A stretch of 64,000 nucleotides of DNA from Arenicellaceae bacterium (GTDB lineage: Bacteria > Pseudomonadota > Gammaproteobacteria > Arenicellales > Arenicellaceae): positions 23,548 to 87,547 of the forward strand of contig JAQWNC010000011.1 of assembly GCA_029246505.1 (NCBI GenBank), given 5' to 3'. Within the stretch, counting starts at the first letter, position 1. Each line of letters starts with the position of its first letter. The notes beneath the pieces were generated by a model. The model had not been told where the DNA came from. It did not search any database and worked only from the letters and a program-made list of their open reading frames with translations. This document shows, piece after piece, positions 10,505-20,583 of the stretch. The position numbers were made by a program, and so were the translations under genes.

Positions 10505-11365
10505 ATGAATCCACTGCTTACCATCGCCGTAGAGGCTGCTCGCGAAGCTGGACAAGTAATATTACGTCATGCTCAGCGTATGGATCGAATCAAAGTTAGC
10601 GAAAAGGCCAGAAATGACCTGGTTACTGACGTCGATCGAATGGCCGAAAATTGCATTATAGGCACTATTCAAGAAGCTTACCCCACACATGACATTTTGG
10701 CTGAAGAAAGTGGAACTTTAATGGCCGGTGATACCGCAGATCGAATTCGATGGATTATTGACCCACTTGACGGAACGACAAATTTCATACACAGCATCCC
10801 TATCTACTCTGTAAGCATTGCTATTGAAGTCGTAGGAAAGATTTCGCATGCAGTAGTATTTGACCCTAATCGAAATGAACTATTTACCGCAAGTCGCGGC
10901 AAAGGCGCTTACTGTGATGGTCGCCGAATACGTGTCTCAAAAACGCAACGATTAGGCCAAGCTGTGCTCGCTACCGGCTTCCCATATTCTGAAATGGATA
11001 ATTTATCACCATGGATGCGTTCATTTCAGGCGATCTTGCCTCGCGCTCGTGGAGTCAGACGAGCAGGTTCAGCTGCACTTGATTTAGCCTATGTCGCTAG
11101 TGGCCGTTATGATGGATTCTGGGAGCTTGGCTTAAAACCCTGGGACATTGCAGCTGGATTATTATTGGTTCGTGAAGCCGGCGGTCTAGTATCCGATAAT
11201 GACGGAACCCAGAATAGCTTAGAGAATGGTCATGTTATCGCGAGTAATTACAATCTTCGTGATAGGTTTTTCGGTGTTATCAATTCTCACTGTAATTCTG
11301 ACAAGTTGCTCGCAAGGCGTCTTGAAAAGACAAATGAAAAATCTAAAAAAGGAACTAACTCCTAA
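10505..11365 (+). CDS. suhB: Inositol-1-monophosphatase family protein SuhB
   Basis: SuhB is a magnesium-dependent inositol monophosphatase that also acts in rRNA transcription antitermination complexes. From the ATG at 10505 the product has 287 residues. Metal-binding residues are visible: the glutamates at 67-68 (AEESG), the DPLDGTTNF motif at 86-94, and the late WDIAAGLLLVREAGG motif. An in-frame upstream ATG at 10427 would add 26 residues with no family match. The C-terminus carries an extra Lys/Arg-rich tail. It is divergent from trmJ, the canonical position. Confidence 0.93.
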   Translation: MNPLLTIAVEAAREAGQVILRHAQRMDRIKVSEKARNDLVTDVDRMAENCIIGTIQEAYPTHDILAEESGTLMAGDTADRIRWIIDPLDGTTNFIHSIPIYSVSIAIEVVGKISHAVVFDPNRNELFTASRGKGAYCDGRRIRVSKTQRLGQAVLATGFPYSEMDNLSPWMRSFQAILPRARGVRRAGSAALDLAYVASGRYDGFWELGLKPWDIAAGLLLVREAGGLVSDNDGTQNSLENGHVIASNYNLRDRFFGVINSHCNSDKLLARRLEKTNEKSKKGTNS

Positions 11366-11501
11366 AGTGACTGCCCAACCTCAAAAACTTATCTAACGAG
11401 ATATACTTCAAACATCGGGTTCATTCTTTGGTGCGGAATAACACATGGAATCTATTAAGCTATAACCAAACTGAAGCAATGGAGACTCAGAAACCTTTTT
11501 G

Positions 11502-14081
11502 ATGAAAAAAAACAATAACTTAAATCATACTCCAATGATGCAACAGTATTTACGCATCAAGGCGGATTATCCAGACATTCTAGTTTTCTACCGCATGGGT
11601 GATTTTTACGAGCTATTCTTTACCGATGCAGAAAAAGCATCCAAACTACTTGGTATTACCTTAACTACCAGAGGTAGTTCCGCCGGTAATCCTATTCCGA
11701 TGGCCGGCATCCCCTACCATAGTGCCGATCAATATCTGGCTAAATTGGTGAATCAAAACCAGTCGGTCGCAATTTGCGAACAAATTGGCGACCCCAAAAC
11801 CAGTAAAGGACCAGTCGAACGTAAAGTTGTACGCGTAATCACCGCTGGCACACTAACTGAAGAAAATCTACTAAACGAACGGCGCGAAAACTTACTGATG
11901 GCAATCAATGTCCTCGACGAAGGTTTTGCTTTTGCTGTATTGGAGCTAGCAAGCGGCCAGTTTTATGGCCAAACTGCCAAAAATAAATCAGAAATGATGG
12001 CCGAACTATCACGGCTAGCTCCTTCAGAAATTTTGATTGCGGACGACGCCAGTATACGGCAACCCGACTTTGATGCTACCAACAGCCAATTGGTTCCGAG
12101 CTGGTATTTTGCTACCGACGTTGCCCTCCCTTTATTACAGCGTCAATTCGAAACTAAAGATTTAACGGCCTTTGGCGTAGCCGATGCCCCGGAAGTGCTT
12201 TTTGCAGGTGGGGCCTTGCTTCAATATGCAAAAGATATGCGCTATCAAAACATCCCGCACTTAAAAACTTTTCGATTACGATATCCCAACGATTACCTAA
12301 TAATTGATGCCGCAAGCCGAAGAAACCTCGAACTAGAAACCAATTTGTCCGGTGGTTCGGAGCATACACTAATCGAATTACTAGACCGCTGCGCAAACCC
12401 CATGGGAGCACGAAGCCTTAGACGGCGGGTACATGGCCCGCTAAGAGATCAGCAATCGATCAATACTAGACTCGACGCGGTACAGGAAATGCAGGAGTAC
12501 TCATTACAGAGATTGCTCGCCCCCTTACTTCGAGATATAGGCGATATAGAACGCATAATCACACGCATCGCTTTATTTACCGCCAGGCCACGCGATCTTG
12601 TACGCATGAAAATCGGCTTGTCTCTGCTCCCCAAAGTGCTTGAACTTCTTGGTAACACTCTAACCAGAAACATCAACCAGGCTAAAGTCCATTTAGGCCC
12701 ATACCCCGAGCTATACGACTACCTAGCACGCGCAATCGCTGATGAGCCGGCAGCGCTTATACGTGATGGTGGAGTGATTCGTGACGGCTTTGACAAAGAA
12801 TTAGATGACCTCCGCAAACTCGACACCAATAGTCAGCAGTTTCTGCTCGAATTTGAGCAACAACAAAAGGAAATTACCGGCATAGCCGGGCTAAAAGTTA
12901 AATATAACCGTGTGCATGGATTCTACATAGAAGTCAGCAAAGCGCAGGTAGACAGCACTACGGGAATACCAGAGCATTATATTCGTAGACAAACCTTAAA
13001 AAATGCTGAGCGCTATGTTACAGAAGAGCTCAAAACCTATGAAGAAGAAGCACTACTAGCCAAAGACAAAGCACTCACACGGGAAAAACTACTATATCAG
13101 CAAGTACTTGAATTTCTTGCTCACTCGATAACTCAGTTACAGCAAGCCGCAGAAGCAATCGCTGAAATAGATGTATACAGTACGCTTGCTGAACGGGCGG
13201 CAACCTTAAATTGGTGTCGACCTGAGTTTAAATCTAATCAGATTCTAAGTATTAAGGGCGGCCGCCATCCAGTAGTGGAACATTCCCAGAACGAGCCATT
13301 TATTCCAAATGATCTAGAGTTGGATTTAGACCGGCGAATGTTAGTCATTACTGGCCCCAACATGGGTGGTAAGAGTACATATATGCGGCAAACAGCATTG
13401 ATCACCTTGCTTGCTCATACCGGCTCTTTTGTACCTGCAGACAAAGCTATCATCGGTACAGTAGATCGGATTTTTACTAGAATTGGCGCCGCCGATGATC
13501 TCGCTGGGGGTCGTTCAACATTTATGGTCGAAATGACCGAAATGGCGCAAATACTAAGAAATTCAACAAATAGTAGTTTGGTTTTGGTCGATGAAATTGG
13601 ACGAGGTACCAGCACCTTTGACGGTTTGGCACTTGCCTGGTCTTGTGCTCAAACCCTAGCGACTACAGTGCAGCCTTATACTTTGTTTTCCACTCACTAC
13701 TTCGAAGTAACATCCCTCGCAGAACAATATGAGAGCATTAGAAATGTGCATCTCGACGCGGTCGAACATGGCAATAATGTAGTATTTATGTACCAGGTAA
13801 AAGATGGGCCGGCTAACAAAAGTTATGGAATACAGGTGGCCCGACTTGCCGGAGTGCCCGATGCTGTGTTACAGGCAGCAACCGCGCAACTTCGTGTGCT
13901 GGAACGCTCAGTCCACGAAACTAGTGCAGAAATGGAAGTAAGTTCAACCGGACAAGCTAATTTATTTGAAAGTGATCAGCAGCTAGAAGCAATTCAATTG
14001 CTCCAATCCGTTGACCCGGACACCTTGAGTCCACGTGAAGCCCAAGCGCTTGTTTATGAGCTTAGGCGCTTGATTGATTAG
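11502..14081 (+). CDS. mutS: DNA mismatch repair protein MutS
   Basis: MutS recognises mismatches and starts methyl-directed repair. The 859-residue product has the N-terminal mismatch-reading motif GDFYELF (the Phe-x-Glu wedge), connector, lever and clamp regions, and a C-terminal ATPase with Walker [11 protein letters not shown] at about residues 616-625 and the [12 protein letters not shown] signature. The ATG at 11502 is preferred over a TTG one codon earlier. The stop is TAG, which shows TAG is a working stop in this genome. No recA or cinA lies beside it. Confidence 0.98.
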   Translation: MKKNNNLNHTPMMQQYLRIKADYPDILVFYRMGDFYELFFTDAEKASKLLGITLTTRGSSAGNPIPMAGIPYHSADQYLAKLVNQNQSVAICEQIGDPKTSKGPVERKVVRVITAGTLTEENLLNERRENLLMAINVLDEGFAFAVLELASGQFYGQTAKNKSEMMAELSRLAPSEILIADDASIRQPDFDATNSQLVPSWYFATDVALPLLQRQFETKDLTAFGVADAPEVLFAGGALLQYAKDMRYQNIPHLKTFRLRYPNDYLIIDAASRRNLELETNLSGGSEHTLIELLDRCANPMGARSLRRRVHGPLRDQQSINTRLDAVQEMQEYSLQRLLAPLLRDIGDIERIITRIALFTARPRDLVRMKIGLSLLPKVLELLGNTLTRNINQAKVHLGPYPELYDYLARAIADEPAALIRDGGVIRDGFDKELDDLRKLDTNSQQFLLEFEQQQKEITGIAGLKVKYNRVHGFYIEVSKAQVDSTTGIPEHYIRRQTLKNAERYVTEELKTYEEEALLAKDKALTREKLLYQQVLEFLAHSITQLQQAAEAIAEIDVYSTLAERAATLNWCRPEFKSNQILSIKGGRHPVVEHSQNEPFIPNDLELDLDRRMLVITGPNMGGKSTYMRQTALITLLAHTGSFVPADKAIIGTVDRIFTRIGAADDLAGGRSTFMVEMTEMAQILRNSTNSSLVLVDEIGRGTSTFDGLALAWSCAQTLATTVQPYTLFSTHYFEVTSLAEQYESIRNVHLDAVEHGNNVVFMYQVKDGPANKSYGIQVARLAGVPDAVLQAATAQLRVLERSVHETSAEMEVSSTGQANLFESDQQLEAIQLLQSVDPDTLSPREAQALVYELRRLID

Positions 14082-14211
14082 TTTGCTTCAAAACTAGGCC
14101 GGCAGAATTTTATGCTAGCAGCTATCCATTCACCCTATAAGTTAATTTCTATGCCCAAAGATACATACCTCAAGGCTATATTATAATTAACCCTCACTCC
14201 AGTTTGTGGAG

Positions 14212-15012
14212 CTATTGTACGATCCCCATCCGAGCAGCTAAAGTGTCAGCCGGTAAATAACCGGGAATCATATCACCTGTATCGGTAACAATAGTTGGTG
14301 TGCCTGCCACCCCAATCTTCTGGCCCAATCTGTATTGATCGGCGACTGGGTTTGCGCAGCTGGGAGTCTCGGGATAACGCCCTTGCTTTGCTTCAGTCAA
14401 GGCAGATTGCTGATCTTGTGAGCACCAAACCGACACCATCGTATTATAAGTTTTCGAAGCTATACCTGAACGAGGAAAAGCCATATATCGCACCTGTATG
14501 CCAGCCGCATTTATAGCATCTATTTCGGAATGCAATTTACGACAATAACCACAATCGACGTCGGTAAATACATTGATATACCTTTCCATGTTCTCGGGGC
14601 CGAATACAATCATCTCGTTTGTATCCAAATTAGACATCAACTTACCAACGCGTAGTTTTTTAGCTTCAGCTGAATGATTAATATTCTTTTTAGAGTCGAA
14701 TAGTTGACCCAATAACACCTGATCGCCTTGCGCCAAAACAAACATAACATCGCTACCAATCTCCACCTGATATATACCGTCAAATTGAGTATCTGATATA
14801 GATTGAACCTGAGTTCCCGATTGCGCCACATTACCTAAGACCTGATTAATCTTCTGCTCAACCTGACTGATTTCCGTATCGCTTCCCACCTGGGCATTAA
14901 TACTTGTGGCGGCAATCATAGTTGCAGCAAAAGTTGCGGCTATAGCTGAGATGGCCACTACTAGTGAAAACACAAAGGGCTTCAACTTTACGCTAATCCA
15001 ATATTTACTCAT
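14212..15012 (-). CDS. dsbC: Thiol:disulfide interchange protein DsbC
   Basis: DsbC isomerises wrong disulfides in periplasmic proteins. The 266-residue product has a membrane-like signal segment (about residues 11-41), an N-terminal dimerisation domain, and a thioredoxin domain with the active-site C154-G-Y-C157. The cis-Pro segment VAGTPTIV and a second conserved cysteine pair (in VSVWC and PSCANP) are present. The recJ gene that often follows dsbC is not here. The gene is convergent with mutS. Confidence 0.95.
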   Translation of the reverse strand: MSKYWISVKLKPFVFSLVVAISAIAATFAATMIAATSINAQVGSDTEISQVEQKINQVLGNVAQSGTQVQSISDTQFDGIYQVEIGSDVMFVLAQGDQVLLGQLFDSKKNINHSAEAKKLRVGKLMSNLDTNEMIVFGPENMERYINVFTDVDCGYCRKLHSEIDAINAAGIQVRYMAFPRSGIASKTYNTMVSVWCSQDQQSALTEAKQGRYPETPSCANPVADQYRLGQKIGVAGTPTIVTDTGDMIPGYLPADTLAARMGIVQ

Positions 15013-15391
15013 TTTTTCTCTCGTTATAAATTTTCTTACAAATGTCTTATTTGGGTAACACTACTTCAGTTTTCGCGGCTATCTACGCCTAAAGTAATTA
15101 ACGTTGAAGACAAAGTTAATAACGGCAAGTAAGCTACATAATTACGAGCGCAATCATAATATGACAACGGCCATAATATAATACTTAAACCAAGCAATTA
15201 ATAGCCTAGGATTACACACACTTTGTAAAAATTTCCTGATTATTAGCAGACTGCAACTATATGATTGAAAACGTTTTAAGCTGTACTCCTTCAAGTTTTC
15301 GAGCACCTAGCATGTTAGGCTGCCTCCGGTATGTTTGTTTACGCTCCAAGATACAAAATTTGAGTTAAACTAATCTTGCACCTATCTGTAA
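15013..15391. other. Intergenic region with no recognised feature
   Basis: This 379-bp AT-rich stretch between divergent dsbC and the broken lytic transglycosylase must hold the dsbC promoter. I see no RNA gene, convincing terminator or protein remnant in it on either strand. Confidence 0.5.
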
Positions 15392-16060
15392 ATGCCCTGG
15401 ATTCGACTACAGTCACTCACTGATCTATTAACGCCAAGGTTTATTTCCAGCGGCGTAATCCACCTATTTCTGGTCTTCTTATTTTGCTTTTCGGCACCCG
15501 CAGAAGCCGGAACAATTTTCATTTATTAGGTAGTTAATAGCTCACGATTGATCACTGACTCAGATCCAGAAGATGGTGATTACCATTTGGTGAAGCGTTA
15601 TTCAACCGAACCATTTTCAAAACGTAAAGTCGGTTCTTCAAATACTTCCAATGTAACCCTATCCAAATTCGATGAACTTATATTGGAAACTGCTGACGCA
15701 CATAAACTTGACCCCGTATTAGTTAAGGCGATTATTCATGTCGAATTGGCCTTTGAACAATTTGTGGTACCACGAACTGGTGCTATGGGATTAATGCAAG
15801 TGATGCCGGAGACCGCAGCTCAATATAACCTTATCGCCAATCAATTTGACCCTCAGCACAACGTCAATGCCGGCGCACATCACCTAAAAGACCAGTAGGA
15901 GCTATTTGATGTCAATATTCGTTTTACTCTGGCCGGATATAACGCAAGCTCCAATGCGGTAAATAAGTACAACGGAGTAACGCCATATGCCGAAACGGAG
16001 CGATATGTGCTCAAAATGATGACACTTTACTCCGAATATTTAAAACTGGATCTTAATTAG
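15392..16060 (+). pseudogene. Lytic transglycosylase (SLT domain) interrupted by two in-frame TAG codons
   Basis: Read through, the 222-codon frame encodes an exported peptidoglycan lytic transglycosylase. From the ATG at 15392 there is a signal peptide ending SAPAEAG, a short DUF4124-like stretch, then a catalytic domain with IIHVEL (catalytic Glu kept, the usual Ser after it replaced by Leu), GAMGLMQVMPETA, and after the second stop AGYNAS and VTPYAETERYV. TAG codons occur at 15527-15529 and 15896-15898; the final stop at 16058-16060 is also TAG. No frameshift or other stop is present. Known TAG use as a terminator in mutS argues against codon reassignment. Either the gene has recently decayed or amber suppression occurs; decay is more likely. 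Confidence 0.85.
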
Positions 16061-16167
16061 AGTTTTAGTAAAAAAAAGCGAAGTTAAACTAATTAAATAA
16101 ATTTCTCTCTAATTCGATAGTCGACGCAGACACTATCTATTTGAAGTGTAACTATCGTGAGCTGCCG

Positions 16168-16956
16168 CTAGGACGGAGTGTTTCTTGCCCCGACTATAAG
16201 TAACTTCATAGTTCGTACCGCTTCATCCATACCCGTTAATACGGCTCGAGAAATAATTGAATGCCCGATATTCAAACAAACTATTTCGGGGATTCTAGCA
16301 ATCGCTTCCACATTTCGATAATGCAAACCGTGCCCAGCGTTGACCTGTATGCCTAGCTTTTCAGCATAGCTACTTGCTTCTACAATCCGAGCTAAGCTCT
16401 CCTCTTGCACCTTCTGATTTTCTGCATTTGCATAGGCACCTGTATGCAATTCAACAATATCTGCACATACATTTTTAGCAGCATCCAACTGCCGCTCATC
16501 AGGATCCACAAATAAGGACGTTCGAATACCTAACGATTTTAGCTCTATAACGGTTTGTCTTAAAGCATCGAGTTCGCTTACCACATCCAGCCCACCTTCA
16601 GTCGTCAACTCTTCGCGTTTTTCTGGCACAAGGCACACTTCTGCAGGTTTCAACATAAGCGCGATCGCTAGCATCTCTGCAGTGTTACCCATCTCAAGAT
16701 TTACCGGCAGATCTTGCTCATCCATCATTCCATTTAGATCATGGTCTTGAATGTGCCTTCGGTCTTCCCGTAGATGAATGGTAATCCCATCTGCTCCAGC
16801 TTCACCGGCCAATTGGGCGGCTAACACGGGATCAGGGTACGTTGTACCACGTGCCTGCCGCAAAGTGGCAACGTGATCGACATTGATTCCTAGCTCAATT
16901 ATAGGTAGTTGCTGCTGTACCTTGATTCCATCGCCCTGCTGTTGATTTGTTTGCAT
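16168..16956 (-). CDS. pdxJ: Pyridoxine 5'-phosphate synthase
   Basis: PdxJ condenses 1-deoxyxylulose 5-phosphate with 3-amino-2-oxopropyl phosphate to make pyridoxine 5'-phosphate. The 262-residue product has the family start LGINVDHVATLRQARGT, the DGITIHLREDRRHI block and the NAGHGLHYRN phosphate-binding segment. The 18 residues before the conserved start are rich in Gln and slightly longer than usual. It is the last gene of the lep-rnc-era-recO-pdxJ series; acpS, often next, is absent here. Confidence 0.97.
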   Translation of the reverse strand: MQTNQQQGDGIKVQQQLPIIELGINVDHVATLRQARGTTYPDPVLAAQLAGEAGADGITIHLREDRRHIQDHDLNGMMDEQDLPVNLEMGNTAEMLAIALMLKPAEVCLVPEKREELTTEGGLDVVSELDALRQTVIELKSLGIRTSLFVDPDERQLDAAKNVCADIVELHTGAYANAENQKVQEESLARIVEASSYAEKLGIQVNAGHGLHYRNVEAIARIPEIVCLNIGHSIISRAVLTGMDEAVRTMKLLIVGARNTPS

Positions 16957-16980
16957 TAATCCTTAGTCTTAAATTCGCGA

Positions 16981-17691
16981 TTACTCTCGACAACTCGCTT
17001 GATATAAAGTACGACTGACTATATCGTGCCTGCCAAGCAAGTGCGATAGCTGCACTCTTAATAAGAGTTTAGCTTGCCCTAAACTCTTATCGTCAAGAGT
17101 ATTTCCTGATGCAAGCGCTCGAAGCATATAACCACTATAAACATCTTCACGAGCTGGGGCACCATTAAATAGTACAGCACCCCTACCATTAACATAGCGA
17201 TAATGCGCCCCATCTTGAATCGCTTTGCCGGATTCAAAATCACAATCCAGCCGAAGCTCATAACCTGTTTCACGAAGAATTATAAATTCGAATGCTCGCA
17301 ACACTGAATGCAACTCTTCAGGACTCTGCAAGCGATCCATAGCAATTGTATATTGATCAAATAACAAACGGTGCGGGTCGTGTCGCGCTAATAAACGGTA
17401 TATCAGCTCATTAACGTAAAATCCACAAATCATCGACTGTCCAACGAGTTCGTTAAAGCCTCCAGCAGTCTCTGCACCGGTTAGTATGGGGATTTCGCCC
17501 CTCCCCATCCAACTCATCACTAAAGGCTGAAAGGGTTGCAACATGCCCCTATATTTGGATTTCTTCGCACGAGCACCTTTTGCCATCAAGGCAAGCCGCC
17601 CGTACTCACGGCTAAACACTTCGATAATCCAGCTAGTTTCTCCAAAAGGCCGATTAATTAGCACATAGGCTGGTATGTTTTTTACCCGCAT
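16981..17691 (-). CDS. recO: DNA repair protein RecO
   Basis: RecO anneals single strands and loads RecA with RecR. The 236-residue product has the N-terminal OB-fold start (PAYVLINRPFGETSWI), the KGARAKKSKYRGMLQPF block, and a helical C-terminal part with FEFIILRETGYEL. Length is standard. It lies 37 bp downstream of era and 24 bp upstream of pdxJ, the usual operon order. Confidence 0.95.
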   Translation of the reverse strand: MRVKNIPAYVLINRPFGETSWIIEVFSREYGRLALMAKGARAKKSKYRGMLQPFQPLVMSWMGRGEIPILTGAETAGGFNELVGQSMICGFYVNELIYRLLARHDPHRLLFDQYTIAMDRLQSPEELHSVLRAFEFIILRETGYELRLDCDFESGKAIQDGAHYRYVNGRGAVLFNGAPAREDVYSGYMLRALASGNTLDDKSLGQAKLLLRVQLSHLLGRHDIVSRTLYQASCRE

Positions 17692-17728
17692 ACAGCCCTA
17701 AACAGCAATGTGTCCAAGCTCAATAAAG

Positions 17729-18634
17729 TTAGAGTCCTTCACCATAGCCCAGACGTTGTATATCCCGCTGACTATCCGCCCATCCACTGCGCACTTTTAC
17801 CCAGAGTTCTAAAAAAACTTTCTTTCCAAATAACAACTCTATACCCAGTCGAGCTTTGCTGCCTACGCTTTTAAGTCGCGCGCCCTGTTTTCCGATCACC
17901 ATTGGCTTGTGAGAAGCTTTATCCACCCATATTTCAGCGCCAATGGATACCAAGGCTTCTGTCTCATCACAACTAATCAAATCTACACCCAAGCTGTAAG
18001 GGAGTTCATCTCCCAACTGGCGGAATAGCTGCTCACGTATAAGCTCAGAGGCCAAAAAACGAACACTACGATCAGTTACTTGATCTGGATCAAATCCAGG
18101 ACCCTGCGTGGGTAAGGCTTCTCCAATTACGTTAAACAAATGATCCGTATTTACACCTTTAAGTGCAGAAACAGGAACAATTTCAGTAAAATCATACAAA
18201 GTGGAAGATTCAGCAATCAAAGGCAATAAACGATTTTTGTCCTTTAGCATGTCTACTTTATTAATAACCAGAATCATCGGCACATTGCGTCCTTTTAACA
18301 GGTCAAGGACCTTTTTATCCTGTGTTTTCCAGCCTTTAGAATCAATCATCAACACCACCATATCAACACCCTCGGTGCTAAGTATCGCAGTACGATTTAT
18401 AACCTTATTCATGGTCTTAGTACCCTTATGGATACCCGGCGTATCTACAAAAACTATCTGTTGATCTTCATCCGTCGAGATTCCAAGAATACGATGCCGA
18501 GTTGTTTGGGCTCGATGAGATGTAATGCTAATTTTTTGTCCTATCAACTGGTTCATCAATGTTGATTTTCCGACATTCGGCCTACCTACCAGAGCAGCAA
18601 ATCCAAAGCGAAAATATTCAGGTGTTTTATTCAT
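17729..18634 (-). CDS. era: GTPase Era
   Basis: Era is an essential GTPase that binds the 3' end of 16S rRNA during 30S assembly. The 301-residue product has a P-loop GRPNVGKSTL (about residues 17-26), switch II DTPGIH, the NKVD specificity motif, and a C-terminal KH domain with VIGKQGARLKSVG. All parts are present. It follows rnc with a 70-bp gap. Confidence 0.98.
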   Translation of the reverse strand: MNKTPEYFRFGFAALVGRPNVGKSTLMNQLIGQKISITSHRAQTTRHRILGISTDEDQQIVFVDTPGIHKGTKTMNKVINRTAILSTEGVDMVVLMIDSKGWKTQDKKVLDLLKGRNVPMILVINKVDMLKDKNRLLPLIAESSTLYDFTEIVPVSALKGVNTDHLFNVIGEALPTQGPGFDPDQVTDRSVRFLASELIREQLFRQLGDELPYSLGVDLISCDETEALVSIGAEIWVDKASHKPMVIGKQGARLKSVGSKARLGIELLFGKKVFLELWVKVRSGWADSQRDIQRLGYGEGL

Positions 18635-18704
18635 AGGGTTTAGCGATCTGCGTAAGTAGTTTAGTGGAGGCGTTATCCAAATAACGAAAAAATCATACTC
18701 ACCT

Positions 18705-19379
18705 CTAATGGTTAGCTAAAAAATCTAACGCCGATGCAGCCGCAGATTGCTCAGCTTTCCTTCGACTTGAATCACACTCAATAAATTCGGTATCAATATC
18801 AGGCAAACGACAAACCACTGTGAATTGCTGCTGGTGCTGTTCTCCGGATACCGATTTAATCCAATATTCAGGTAGTGCGCTACCAGATTCCTGAATTTGT
18901 TCCTGAAGTAGACTCTTAGGATCTTTATATCCCTGATCTTCAGACAGTGCGGAAAACTTTAGCTCAAATACACGTTCGACAAATTTGCCTGTTACTGCTA
19001 GGCCCTGATCCAAATACAACGCACCAATTATTGATTCAACTAGGTCAGCTAATATCGAGTCTCTATTAAAACCGCCACTTTTTAATTCACCTTCACCAAG
19101 CCGAACATGGTCGTTTAAAGCTAACTGACGCCCTATGCTTGCCAAGGTTGTCTTCTTCACCATTTCTGAACGCATACGACTTAACTGACCTTCGTTTGCG
19201 TGTGGGAAACTTGAGTAGAGCTTTTCCGATACTATTAAATCCAGTACCGCGTCACCCAAAAACTCAAGGCGTTCATAGTTCTCTGCGTGATAGCTTTTAT
19301 GGGTAAGGGCAAGCTCTATTAGCCTGTGATCGTTGAATTTTAGCCCTAGCATTCGAGCTAATTGCTCGACACTCAGCAT
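18705..19379 (-). CDS. rnc: Ribonuclease III
   Basis: RNase III cuts double-stranded RNA, including rRNA precursors. The 224-residue product has the catalytic signature YERLEFLGDAVLDLIVSE (about residues 35-52), the second acidic cluster ADLVESIIGALYLD, and a C-terminal double-stranded RNA binding domain. Its ATG overlaps the stop codon of the upstream DUF4845 gene by one base, which implies translational coupling. Confidence 0.98.
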   Translation of the reverse strand: MLSVEQLARMLGLKFNDHRLIELALTHKSYHAENYERLEFLGDAVLDLIVSEKLYSSFPHANEGQLSRMRSEMVKKTTLASIGRQLALNDHVRLGEGELKSGGFNRDSILADLVESIIGALYLDQGLAVTGKFVERVFELKFSALSEDQGYKDPKSLLQEQIQESGSALPEYWIKSVSGEQHQQQFTVVCRLPDIDTEFIECDSSRRKAEQSAAASALDFLANH

Positions 19380-19717
19380 TATTCCACCGGCCTCTGAATA
19401 GAATCATCAAACTTAACAGGCAAACTAATATTTTCAAATAGAGGAACAGCACGCTGATAATTAAAATTTACCGTTACCAGGTTTTTCTCTCGTTGCACCT
19501 TGACTAAATTCCCCCAATCGGTCAAATCATCGGCATCATCCATTAGCATCTGCACGCGCATATTTCTCAACAAACCAATATTAGTAATAGCGCGCAGATT
19601 AGACTTATCCAAACCATCGTTTACCGCATTTCTGACTGCAGTGTGGTTGCTATAGATAGGCAACAAGTTCATGAAAATAAATGATGCGAATATGATTACG
19701 GAAATAGTAAAGATCAT
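19379..19717 (-). CDS. DUF4845 membrane protein
   Basis: This is the small one-helix membrane protein (DUF4845) found between lepB and rnc in many gammaproteobacteria; its function is unknown. From the ATG at 19717 it has 112 residues, with a transmembrane segment in the first 20 and a periplasmic domain. The frame stays open upstream to 19774 and encodes NKQTKGISLWG just before that Met, which matches the conserved Gly-x-x-x-x-Gly start of the family. No ATG, GTG or TTG exists in that extension; an ATT at 19759 is a candidate. The true start may therefore be non-canonical. Confidence 0.8.
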   Translation of the reverse strand: MIFTISVIIFASFIFMNLLPIYSNHTAVRNAVNDGLDKSNLRAITNIGLLRNMRVQMLMDDADDLTDWGNLVKVQREKNLVTVNFNYQRAVPLFENISLPVKFDDSIQRPVE

Positions 19718-19816
19718 TCCCCATAGGCTGATTCCTTTTGTTTGTTTATTGAAGAAAATTTCTGTTTGTTCATGCTAGCGCCGACCTTGATTGTCGAGTA
19801 ATTGCCGTTGCCTCTG

Positions 19817-20578
19817 CTAAATACTATCACCTATGCGTTCAAACGCCACACCGCCACCGCGAGCAACGTCCCAGCTAAACCATATAAAAAAAGCTCTACC
19901 TACGACATTCAGCTCTGGCACAAAGCCCCATGCACGACTGTCGTTACTATGATCTCGATTATCGCCCATTACGAAGTAATGACCTTCTGGTACCTCTCTT
20001 CTAGCCGGCCTTGGCGCAGCCTGGGGATTAATTAATATATGGTGAGTGTCATCTCCCAACCGCTCAGTCAACTCAAGTGCTGCAATTGCCCTTCCATAGC
20101 TAGTTTGGAACTCATAAGCGGATTCTAAGACTGTGGTTTCCAATGGTTTTCCATTGACCGTTAAACGTTTGTTTTGATACTCGATTACATCACCCGGCAA
20201 ACCAATTACCCGTTTTATGTAGTTAGTTTTATTATCTCCAGGCCACCGAAATACCATTACGTCACCACGTTCCGGTATATTCACCGAGGCGAGAATATTG
20301 TGCACCACTGGCAACCGAATGCCATAAGAGAACTTATTCACCAATATAAAGTCGCCCACCTGTAAGGTCGGCAACATTGAGCCTGAAGGAATTCGGAACG
20401 GTTCAACTAAAAAGGATCTCAGCATAAATACTATCAGCAAAACCGGAAAAAATGATTTCGCATAATCTACGTACCAGGGCTCCTCGCCAGCCCTTCGTTC
20501 TTCGCTCGCCAAGTATCGCCACAAAAGAGCAATAATGCCGGTAACCAAAATCGCGATAAATAATACTAATTCAAACAT
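19817..20578 (-). CDS. lepB: Signal peptidase I
   Basis: LepB removes signal peptides from exported proteins. The 253-residue product has two N-terminal membrane helices (about residues 1-20 and 42-58), the catalytic Ser67 in IPSGSMLPTL and Lys122 in YIKRVIGLPGD, and the late GDNRDHSNDSRAWGFV box. It starts 5 bp downstream of the lepA stop and is probably coupled to it. The exported-protein genes at 57-64 kb would depend on it. Confidence 0.97.
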   Translation of the reverse strand: MFELVLFIAILVTGIIALLWRYLASEERRAGEEPWYVDYAKSFFPVLLIVFMLRSFLVEPFRIPSGSMLPTLQVGDFILVNKFSYGIRLPVVHNILASVNIPERGDVMVFRWPGDNKTNYIKRVIGLPGDVIEYQNKRLTVNGKPLETTVLESAYEFQTSYGRAIAALELTERLGDDTHHILINPQAAPRPARREVPEGHYFVMGDNRDHSNDSRAWGFVPELNVVGRAFFIWFSWDVARGGGVAFERIGDSI

Positions 20579-20583
20579 AACTT

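Noticed and set aside
14195..14211. Terminator between mutS and dsbC
   Set aside because: CTCCA/TGGAG can pair, but no T-run follows on either strand.
15392..16060. TAG codon reassigned to an amino acid in this organism
   Set aside because: mutS, the VWA gene and the small gene at 63637 end in TAG at the expected family or frame length, so TAG is a working stop.
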